Below, piece by piece: positions 1 through 5,058 of a stretch of 5,058 nt of DNA. Every line of letters starts with the position of its first letter. The stretch's first letter is position 1. Below the pieces are notes generated by a model that saw nothing but the letters and a program-made list of their open reading frames with translations, had not been told where the DNA came from and ran no database searches. Where the stretch lies: NCBI GenBank assembly GCA_014239505.1, contig JAAZYT010000110.1, positions 1 to 5,058 of the forward strand. The letters are read 5' to 3'. The position numbers and the translations under genes were made by a program. This DNA is from Fidelibacterota bacterium. Its GTDB lineage: Bacteria > Fidelibacterota > Marinisomatia > Marinisomatales > TCS55.

Positions 1-1625
1 CTGATTTGATTATTGAAAATGGCAATATTTATACTATGAATGACTTAAATCCGCTTGTTGAAGCTGTGGCAGTAAAAAATGGTAAAATAATTGGTATAGG
101 TTCAAAGTATTCAATTGAAGCTTTTAGAGCAGAAAATACTAAAACACTAAATTTAAGAGGATCTACAATGACGCCTGGACTTATTGAAGGGCACGGTCAT
201 TTTATGGGCCTTGGGTATGCAAAAATGCGGCTAGACCTTTCTACTGTAGCAAACTATGATGAATTAGTAGATATGGTAGCCGATGCTGTTTCAGAGGCAA
301 AGCCCGGGGAGTGGATATTAGGTAGAGGTTGGCACCAGAGTAAATGGGATACTAAGCCATTAAATCTTATCAAAGGCTTCCAAACTCATAGTAAACTAAG
401 TGAAGTTTCTCCTAATAATCCTGTTTGGTTAAAACATGCAAGTGGCCACGCTGCTTTTGGAAATGCTAAAGCAATGGAAATTGCTGGAATTACATCAGAA
501 ACTGAATTTGGATTTGGCGGGGAGATTATTAAAGATCTAAAGGGAAACCCTACTGGTATTTTTAATGAAAGAGCTCAAGGATTAGTGAGCAAACATGTTG
601 AGTCAGAAGGAGATGGTAGCTCTCAAAAAGCACTACAATTAGCAGTCCAAGAATGTTTAGAAAATGGAATTACTTCATTTCAAGATGCTGGTTCAGGAAC
701 TAATGCTATAAATGCTATAAGGCAAGGCCTTACCGATAAAGAACTAAAGGTAAGACTTTATGTTATGCTAACCAGTAGAAGTCCTGAATTGCTAAAAAAT
801 TGGTATAAAAAAGGTCCAGAGATTGGCACTGGAAATGATTATTTAACAATACGTTCAATAAAACTAAATGCTGATGGGGCTCTTGGGTCAAGGGGTGCTT
901 GGTTGTTGGATGAATATAGAGACCGTCCAGGACATTTTGGAATGGCTACACAATCTATGGAGTATGTTTATGAAGTTTCAAAAAATGGATTAGCTAACGG
1001 ATTTCAAGTAAATACGCATGCAATTGGCGATAGAGCGAATAGAGAAGTGTTAGACCAATACCAAAAAGTTTTCAATGAAAATCCAGAATTAGCAATTGAT
1101 CATCGTTGGCGGATAGAGCATGCTCAACACATTGACCCTATAGATATACCTCGATTTGGTAAAATGGGAGTAATGCCAGCTATTCAAGGTATTCATATGT
1201 CTTCTGATAGGCCATGGGCAATTAATAGATTAGGGGAAAAGCGAATAATAGAAAGCGCCTATGTTTGGCGAGACCTTATTAATTCTGGATCAATTATTAT
1301 TAATGGAACAGATGTTCCTGTTGAACCAATCAATCCTATCGCCTCTCTCTATGCAAGTTCAACGCGACAAACTTTAAAAGGAAGTCCCCTTGGCGGCTAC
1401 GAACCTCATCAAAAGATGACACGCATAGAAGCATTAAAAAGTTACACTATCAATGCTGCTTATGGTGCTTTTGAGGAAAATATAAAAGGCTCTATTGATA
1501 TTGGTAAGTATGCTGACTTTACTGTTTTTTCTCAAAATATTATTACAGTTCCAAATAACCAGTTATTAAACACTAAAATTCAATATACAATTATAAATGG
1601 TAAAATTGAGTACAAAGCTAATTGA
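1..1625 (+). CDS. YtcJ-like metal-dependent amidohydrolase, 5'-partial
   Basis: This is a metal-dependent hydrolase of the amidohydrolase superfamily, YtcJ-like branch (amidohydrolase family 3). Such enzymes hydrolyse amide, amidine or related C-N bonds, but the substrate cannot be read from the sequence. Numbering from the TTG at position 6 (539 residues), the order is: an N-terminal beta-sandwich strand (IIENGNIYT), the metal-binding HxH in PGLIEGHGH (H63, H65), the HASGH segment near residue 144, KLNADGALGSR with K286, NTHAIGDRAN with H338, RIEHAQHI with H372, NGTDVPVEP with catalytic-type D436, and a C-terminal sandwich segment (GSIDIGKYADFTVF). The catalytic core looks intact. The frame is open to the window edge and reads Asp-Leu-Ile-Ile before ENGNIYT, typical of the inside of this family's first strand. 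The true start therefore most likely lies upstream, TTG 6 is probably not it, and a signal peptide cannot be excluded. The TGA stop overlaps the next gene's start. Confidence 0.92.
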   Translation, partial: DLIIENGNIYTMNDLNPLVEAVAVKNGKIIGIGSKYSIEAFRAENTKTLNLRGSTMTPGLIEGHGHFMGLGYAKMRLDLSTVANYDELVDMVADAVSEAKPGEWILGRGWHQSKWDTKPLNLIKGFQTHSKLSEVSPNNPVWLKHASGHAAFGNAKAMEIAGITSETEFGFGGEIIKDLKGNPTGIFNERAQGLVSKHVESEGDGSSQKALQLAVQECLENGITSFQDAGSGTNAINAIRQGLTDKELKVRLYVMLTSRSPELLKNWYKKGPEIGTGNDYLTIRSIKLNADGALGSRGAWLLDEYRDRPGHFGMATQSMEYVYEVSKNGLANGFQVNTHAIGDRANREVLDQYQKVFNENPELAIDHRWRIEHAQHIDPIDIPRFGKMGVMPAIQGIHMSSDRPWAINRLGEKRIIESAYVWRDLINSGSIIINGTDVPVEPINPIASLYASSTRQTLKGSPLGGYEPHQKMTRIEALKSYTINAAYGAFEENIKGSIDIGKYADFTVFSQNIITVPNNQLLNTKIQYTIINGKIEYKAN

Positions 1626-2344
1626 TTAGTCAAAAACAAGTTAAATCTCTTCATCTAAGAAAATATCGTTCTTTAAATAATCAATTTATAGTTGAAGGGA
1701 GTCGATCTATTTCATCCGCTATTGATGCAAAAGCTAGAATTGACAGCGTTTTTTATACCCTTGATTTTTCAAAAAAAAATCCAACTATATTAGAAAAGCT
1801 TAATAAAATACCATCGGGAATCGTTTCGTCAAAAGAAATCAGAAAACTATCGCCTTCTACTAATCCATCTGGAATCTTAGCAACTTGTAAAATACCAAAA
1901 TTTGAATCTTTTAATAAAAATAAAAATATTATCTTTTTAGATAATGTATCTGACCCAGGAAACCTTGGTACAATATTAAGAACAGCTCTGTGGTTTGGGA
2001 TTGATCAAATTGGTTATTCTAGTAAATCAATTGATCCTTATAATCCCAAGGTTGTTCGAAGTGCTATGGGAGCTCATTTTAGCATTTCTTGGCTAGGTGA
2101 ATTAAGCTTAGATGACATCAAAGGATATAAAATATTAGGTGCTGATCATCGCGGAAAATCAATACATACAATAAATATTGATAATCAAAGATGGGCACTA
2201 ATTATGGGCAGTGAAGCGCGGGGGATTTCTAAAAGTGCTCATTCTCATATAGATGAATTAATTGGTATTCCAAAAGTTGGCGATGGTGAATCTCTTAATG
2301 TTGGTGTGTCGATGGGGATTTTACTACATGAATTGACAAAATAA
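1622..2344 (+). CDS. TrmH/SpoU-family RNA 2'-O-ribose methyltransferase
   Basis: This is a SPOUT-class, SAM-dependent methyltransferase that modifies the 2'-O of a ribose in rRNA or tRNA; which RNA and nucleotide are unknown. The 240-residue protein has the usual two parts. An N-terminal substrate-binding domain (about 1-95) carries the QKQVKSL...KYR...FIVEG signature. The C-terminal knotted domain holds motif 1 (DNVSDPGNLGTILRTA, about 107-122, with N108 and R120), motif 2 (IMGSEARGIS, about 194-203, with E198) and motif 3 (IPKVGDGESLNVGVS, about 216-230, with S224-L225-N226). All conserved residues are present and the length is normal. The start is TTG at 1622: an in-frame TAA sits directly before it, and the next in-frame ATG is at about residue 149, inside the catalytic domain. 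The TTG overlaps the preceding stop (TTGA), suggesting coupled translation; there is no clear Shine-Dalgarno. It resembles TsnR/RlmB-like proteins, but I do not assign a symbol. Confidence 0.93.
   Translation: MISQKQVKSLHLRKYRSLNNQFIVEGSRSISSAIDAKARIDSVFYTLDFSKKNPTILEKLNKIPSGIVSSKEIRKLSPSTNPSGILATCKIPKFESFNKNKNIIFLDNVSDPGNLGTILRTALWFGIDQIGYSSKSIDPYNPKVVRSAMGAHFSISWLGELSLDDIKGYKILGADHRGKSIHTINIDNQRWALIMGSEARGISKSAHSHIDELIGIPKVGDGESLNVGVSMGILLHELTK
1771..1779 (+). repeat. A9 homopolymer inside the methyltransferase gene
   Basis: Nine consecutive A bases cover codons about 50-53 of the methyltransferase (TCA AAA AAA AAT, read Ser-Lys-Lys-Asn). The run is in frame as given. One base lost or gained would bring a stop within eight codons (TAG in one shifted frame, TAA in the other), leaving only about 60 residues. 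It could be a slippage-prone site or simply reflect AT-rich composition. Confidence 0.6.
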
Positions 2345-2360
2345 TGCTTTCTTTTTCCAT

Positions 2361-2380
2361 TGGTAAATAATGTGGTAAAT
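2361..2380 (+). repeat. Direct repeat TGGTAAAT x2, 12-bp period
   Basis: Two exact copies of TGGTAAAT lie at 2361-2368 and 2373-2380, separated by four bases (AATG). They are in the only intergenic gap of the window, just upstream of the CPBP-mgtE unit. The position suits a regulator-binding site or promoter element, but an 8-bp repeat in AT-rich DNA can arise by chance. No known operator is recognised. Confidence 0.35.
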
Positions 2381-2383
2381 TTG
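2376..2383 (+). promoter_or_regulatory. Possible -10/-7 element (TAAATTTG) for the CPBP-mgtE unit
   Basis: TAAATTTG matches the TAnnTTTG -7 consensus known from Bacteroidota promoters and also contains a loose sigma-70-type -10 (TAAATT). It lies 31 bases before the annotated CPBP start, in the sole intergenic gap and overlapping the second TGGTAAAT copy. No convincing upstream -33/-35 element is seen at the right distance: the TTG at 2360-2362 is too close and the T-rich stretch at 2353-2358 is a poor match. The host group is itself uncertain, so this is a weak prediction. Confidence 0.2.
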
Positions 2384-2389
2384 TGTCTT

Positions 2390-2432
2390 ATGAATAAACT
2401 TGATTTAGAATATCATGATGAACCAGACCCCC
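2390..2432 (+). other. Alternative N-terminal frame for the CPBP gene, up to a C5 run
   Basis: An ATG at 2390 opens a frame reading MNKLDLEYHDEPDP, one frame away from the annotated CPBP start, and continues out of phase to a TAA at 2534-2536 (48 residues). At the C5 run (2428-2432), deleting one C would join it directly to the CPBP frame, giving ...DEPDPSVRFTF. The acidic, hydrophilic head followed by a transmembrane helix looks like a natural cytoplasmic N-terminus, and beyond the C-run the upstream frame becomes unremarkable. This may be the true start, with a frameshift or base-call error in the C-run, or it may be coincidence. Confidence 0.35.
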
Positions 2433-3215
2433 TCAGTTCGGTTCACATTTTTAATGGTTTTATTATCAGTGCTATCAGCGCTGATCATTGGGTCAATTTT
2501 TGGCGCAATGGATCCTGCTATTCTTTCAGGCTCTAATCCTGGCTTAGCTACTTACTTTGCTATGTTTATTGGGCAGAGTTTCTTAATAATTCCTGTTCTT
2601 TATTACCTCAAATCAAAAAAGTTTAATCTCATTGATTCATTGCGTTTAAACTTTGTTTCTAGCAAAATTATTTATGCAACAGTTTTTATCTCAATTGGTG
2701 CTATGATTTTATCTGATGAAATAAATATTCTTGTAGGTATGGTCATTCCCATACCCGATTCATTCTTACAAATAGAAGCATTACTTAAACCTGAAAATCC
2801 TTTTTCATTAGCTCTCCTTATAATAACAATTGTGATTATAGCTCCTATCGGTGAAGAATTGCTCTTTAGAGGGTTTTTACAGAATAGTTTAGAAAATATT
2901 TGGAACGATGTTACTAGGGCAATTTTATTTTCGAGTCTTTTTTTTGCTGTAATTCATTTCAATCCATTTTGGATAATTCAAATATATTTTCTTGGTGTTT
3001 TATTGGGTTTTCTGGCATGGAAAACAAATTCTATAATACCATGTATAATCTTCCATGTTATTATTAATGCTACCTCTTTATTTTTTACTTCTATTGAAGA
3101 TAGTATTGAAACTATAATTCTTTGGAATGGACATATAAACCCACTTATTATTTTGATAGGTGGTCTCTCATTTTGGTATGGTTTTAAGCGCTTAAACGCT
3201 CAAGGAGTTACTTAA
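2415..3215 (+). CDS. CPBP-family intramembrane glutamic endopeptidase
   Basis: This is a polytopic membrane protein of the CPBP (CAAX protease and bacteriocin-processing, Abi/Rce1-like) family, which cleaves peptides within the membrane; its substrate here is unknown. In the 266-residue product, hydrophobic segments lie roughly at 10-30, 46-64, 84-105, 131-146, 167-183, 186-202, 205-225 and 243-257. The three active-site motifs are present: APIGEELLFRG (E147, E148, R152), FAVIHFNPFW (H181) and FHVIINATSL (H214 with N218). The enzyme is therefore probably active. ATG 2415 is the first start in this frame after a TAG at 2406-2408; a second ATG follows at once at 2418. No Shine-Dalgarno is evident, and an out-of-frame ATG at 2390 could be the original start (see separate entry). 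Seventy bases separate it from the methyltransferase, while mgtE follows after one base, so protease and channel are probably co-transcribed. Confidence 0.92.
   Translation: MMNQTPSVRFTFLMVLLSVLSALIIGSIFGAMDPAILSGSNPGLATYFAMFIGQSFLIIPVLYYLKSKKFNLIDSLRLNFVSSKIIYATVFISIGAMILSDEINILVGMVIPIPDSFLQIEALLKPENPFSLALLIITIVIIAPIGEELLFRGFLQNSLENIWNDVTRAILFSSLFFAVIHFNPFWIIQIYFLGVLLGFLAWKTNSIIPCIIFHVIINATSLFFTSIEDSIETIILWNGHINPLIILIGGLSFWYGFKRLNAQGVT
3183..3196. repeat. 14-bp perfect palindrome before the mgtE ribosome site
   Basis: TTTAAGCGCTTAAA is a perfect inverted repeat without a loop, inside the last codons of the CPBP gene (residues about 256-260) and ending five bases before the mgtE Shine-Dalgarno. 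It could be a dimeric-protein binding site. In RNA, the overlapping AGCG/CGCT pair could form a small hairpin near the ribosome site. It is not followed by a T-run, so it is not a Rho-independent terminator. Chance occurrence within coding sequence is quite possible. Confidence 0.4.
3202..3207 (+). promoter_or_regulatory. Shine-Dalgarno AAGGAG of mgtE
   Basis: AAGGAG lies nine bases before the mgtE ATG (3217) and within the end of the CPBP coding sequence. It is the only strong ribosome-binding site in the window. It fixes the mgtE start and suggests mgtE is translated efficiently in its own right, not only by coupling to the protease gene. Confidence 0.85.
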
Positions 3216-3216
3216 T

Positions 3217-4590
3217 ATGAAAAAGGAAATGTTTGGTACTGAAATTTCTATTTTACGTGATACTTTTCGAAGATTATTAAGACGTCATGCCAAAACTAAT
3301 ATTGTTAAACTTATTGATAAAACTCACCCTGCTGATATGGCATTAATCTTTCGATATTTTAATGATTCAGAACAAGATACAATTTTTTCCATGATGACCC
3401 CATCAGAAAAAACAGTTGAATTTTTAAATGAGCTTGATGAGGCTATTACGATACGAATTGTTGAAAATGAAGAACCTGTTAGAATTGCTGCTATTCTTGA
3501 GGAAGCAAGTTCTAATGAACAAGCATACCTAATGGGACTTGTTGAAGAATCCTATGCCAATGCGGTAATTGATCTTTTCAAAGCAGAGGAACAGGAAGAG
3601 CTTGAAGAAATGATGGCTTATCCTGAAGACAGTGCTGGAATTCTTATGTATACTGATGTTTTTACATTACATGAAGAGACTCGAGCAAAGGAAGCAATTG
3701 CAGCGCTACAAGATCAAGAAGAAGCTGAAATGGTTTTTTACCTTTATGCGATAGATAATGAAGGTGCATTAACGGGTGTTATCTCTCTGCGAGATCTCGT
3801 AACCACTCCTGGTGATACAATGTTAAAAGACATCATGTCTAAAAAAGTTCATGCTGTTCGTCCTGAAACTGATCAAGAAGAAGTTGCCCGAATTGTATCT
3901 CAATACAATTTTTTAGCCGTTCCAGTAATAGACTCCGAAGAAAAACTTTTAGGTATTGTTACTGTTGATGATGTTGTTGATGTAATTCGTGAAGAGGCTA
4001 CAGAAGACTTCTTAAAAATGGTCGGTGCTGGAGAAGATAGGGAAATTCTTTTAAAGTCTTCTTGGGAAAATGCGCGTATGCGACTCCCTTGGCTATTTGC
4101 CAGTTGGGTGGGGGGTATCTTTGCTGCTTTTATTATAGGAGTCTTTGATGATGTATTGCAAAATACAATTGCGTTAGCTGCCTTCATTCCTGTCATTATT
4201 GGCATGGGTGGTAATATTGGCACTCAATCCTCAACAATCATTGTTCGAGGCCTTGCAACCGGTCGTGTGGGATTTGAAAATTCAGCAAAAATACTGTTTA
4301 AAGAAATTCGCGTAGGACTTATTCTTGGAATACTATATGGCATATTGCTTGGTTTGTTTGCTATCTTTCGTTTTCTTGAAATATCTCCTATTTTAGGGCT
4401 GGTTGTTGGACTTAGTATTTGTGCCTCTATGCTTATTGCTGCAACAATTGGTTCATTGGTTCCTCTAATATTAGATCGTTTTGACATTGACCCTGCGGTT
4501 GCAACGGGTCCTTTTGTTACCACCGCTATTGATATTCTTGGTGTCGCTCTATATTTCTGGATTGCAGGAGCTTTATTTAATTTAGCTTAG
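3217..4590 (+). CDS. mgtE: Magnesium channel/transporter MgtE
   Basis: MgtE is a dimeric inner-membrane Mg2+ channel whose cytoplasmic domains sense Mg2+ and close the pore when the cell is replete. The 457-residue product has the full family layout and normal length: an N-terminal alpha-helical superhelix domain (about 15-130), a CBS pair (first starting at EDSAGILM, about 137-195; second starting at DIMSKKVHAV, about 205-260), a connecting plug helix (about 262-288), and a five-helix membrane domain (about 289-310, 314-336, 363-386, 390-419 and 427-455). Signature stretches are IGMGGNIGTQSSTIIVRGLATG (about 328-349, listed here as GGNIGTQ plus VRGLATG) and DPAVATGPFVTTAIDILG, whose D439 corresponds to the pore-lining Mg2+ aspartate of characterised MgtE. 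No key region is missing. The start is ATG 3217 with AAGGAG nine bases upstream. It sits one base after the CPBP stop and seven bases before the next gene, so it is mid-operon. No Mg2+ riboswitch is visible: there is no leader space. Confidence 0.97.
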   Translation: MKKEMFGTEISILRDTFRRLLRRHAKTNIVKLIDKTHPADMALIFRYFNDSEQDTIFSMMTPSEKTVEFLNELDEAITIRIVENEEPVRIAAILEEASSNEQAYLMGLVEESYANAVIDLFKAEEQEELEEMMAYPEDSAGILMYTDVFTLHEETRAKEAIAALQDQEEAEMVFYLYAIDNEGALTGVISLRDLVTTPGDTMLKDIMSKKVHAVRPETDQEEVARIVSQYNFLAVPVIDSEEKLLGIVTVDDVVDVIREEATEDFLKMVGAGEDREILLKSSWENARMRLPWLFASWVGGIFAAFIIGVFDDVLQNTIALAAFIPVIIGMGGNIGTQSSTIIVRGLATGRVGFENSAKILFKEIRVGLILGILYGILLGLFAIFRFLEISPILGLVVGLSICASMLIAATIGSLVPLILDRFDIDPAVATGPFVTTAIDILGVALYFWIAGALFNLA

Positions 4591-4597
4591 TATTTTT

Positions 4598-5058
4598 ATG
4601 ATTAAGCTTTTAATAATTATATTAACAACCGTTAGTATTTTTGGACAAAATTTCAACGTTAGTGTTTATGGCTTTTCAGTTGCCAAAGCTACTTGGAATG
4701 TCAAAAATAATAGAGTTGATCTTGAGTATAAAACAAATGGCTTAGCTGAAATTATTTGGCCAGCAGTAAATATATATTCAACCAAATTTGATTCAATAAA
4801 TTATAATTTTTTAAATTTTACTAAAACAATAGACCAGCGACCTTTAAAACAATCCATATCTATTGATATGAAAAATGATTCGTTAATATATAAAAAGAAT
4901 TATAGAATTAGATCAAAACCAACAAAAAACCTTTTTTCGTTATTGGCGATGATTCAAAAGGGCTCTACGCATGATTTAGATACCAAATGGTTAAGATTTG
5001 ATCATGAAGGTGTTTTATTTGATGGCCGATTTATTTCAGCTGGCTTGGATACAATTAA
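4598..5058 (+). CDS. Secreted DUF3108-like protein, 3'-partial
   Basis: The frame opens at ATG 4598 and stays open for 153 codons to the window edge, so the C-terminus is missing. The N-terminus has a short signal peptide: MIK, a hydrophobic core LLIIILTTVSIF, then GQN, with probable cleavage around residue 16 or 17. The mature part begins with beta-rich sequence, FNVSVYGFSVAKATWNV, then a Y-K-T-N-G-L-A segment and IYSTKFDSINYNFLNFT. This pattern (a strand with 'G...A.A/T', a 'GLA' step and an S/T-x-x-D turn) resembles the N-terminal half of DUF3108, a periplasmic beta-rich family of unknown function. The assignment is by eye and could be wrong. It starts seven bases after mgtE with no Shine-Dalgarno, so it probably shares the mgtE transcript. 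An in-frame TAG at 4583-4585 leaves ATG 4598 as the only sensible start. Confidence 0.75.
   Translation, partial: MIKLLIIILTTVSIFGQNFNVSVYGFSVAKATWNVKNNRVDLEYKTNGLAEIIWPAVNIYSTKFDSINYNFLNFTKTIDQRPLKQSISIDMKNDSLIYKKNYRIRSKPTKNLFSLLAMIQKGSTHDLDTKWLRFDHEGVLFDGRFISAGLDTI

Noticed and set aside
2345..2389. Possible Rho-independent terminator after the methyltransferase
   Set aside because: The gap contains a T-rich patch (CTTTCTTTTTCC) but no stable inverted repeat before it, so read-through into the CPBP gene cannot be excluded.
2465..2485. Near-direct repeat ATCAGTGCT/ATCAGCGCT and the palindrome ATCAGCGCTGAT
   Set aside because: They fall inside the first membrane helix of the CPBP protein and are explained by repeated Leu-Ser and small-residue codons (LSVLSALI). 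There is no accompanying regulatory context.
3900..4523. Two long open frames on the - strand opposite mgtE (3900-4223 and 4224-4523)
   Set aside because: They lie entirely antisense to the conserved CBS and membrane domains of mgtE. Their translations are low-complexity Ser/Ile/Pro-rich without recognisable motifs, as expected for the shadow of a real gene.
4591..4597. Possible terminator or promoter between mgtE and the last gene
   Set aside because: Only seven bases (TATTTTT) separate the genes. The T-run has no preceding GC-rich stem in the end of mgtE, so no terminator is supported.
1..5058. Mobile element, defence system, CRISPR array or biosynthetic cluster
   Set aside because: No transposase, integrase, toxin-antitoxin pair, spaced repeats, tRNA or cluster-type enzyme is present. 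The five genes are ordinary conserved families. A CPBP protease can act in bacteriocin processing or immunity, but no precursor peptide or exporter is nearby.

Overview
The window is AT-rich and densely coding. It holds five genes, all on the + strand, covering about 98% of its length. In order they are: a 5'-truncated YtcJ-type amidohydrolase, a TrmH/SpoU-family RNA 2'-O-methyltransferase, a CPBP-family intramembrane protease, the magnesium channel MgtE, and a 3'-truncated secreted protein that resembles the DUF3108 family. I see no tRNA, rRNA, CRISPR array, insertion sequence, phage gene or attachment site.

The organism is probably a free-living bacterium with a small, AT-rich genome using the standard genetic code (TGA, TAA and TAG all end genes). 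Shine-Dalgarno use is weak except before mgtE, one gene starts with TTG, spacing is very tight, and the last gene has a short signal peptide ending in F-G-Q. This style fits an uncultured marine lineage of the FCB group (for example Marinimicrobia/SAR406). That is an impression from protein style, not a demonstrated assignment.

Layout: positions 1-1625 are the amidohydrolase. Its stop overlaps the TTG start of the methyltransferase (1622-2344) by four bases, so these two are probably co-transcribed and translationally coupled. The only real intergenic gap (2345-2414) has an 8-bp direct repeat and a weak promoter-like motif, and probably starts a second unit: the CPBP protease (2415-3215), then mgtE (3217-4590, one base later, with a strong AAGGAG ribosome site inside the protease gene), then the DUF3108-like gene (4598 to the edge, seven bases later).

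These are mostly housekeeping or envelope functions with no obvious common pathway: a hydrolase, RNA modification, membrane proteolysis, Mg2+ uptake and an envelope protein. I find no evidence of an undescribed multi-gene system. The most useful second looks are the start of the CPBP gene, where removing one C from a C5 run would fuse an upstream ATG frame to the annotated protein, and the unassigned envelope protein downstream of mgtE.
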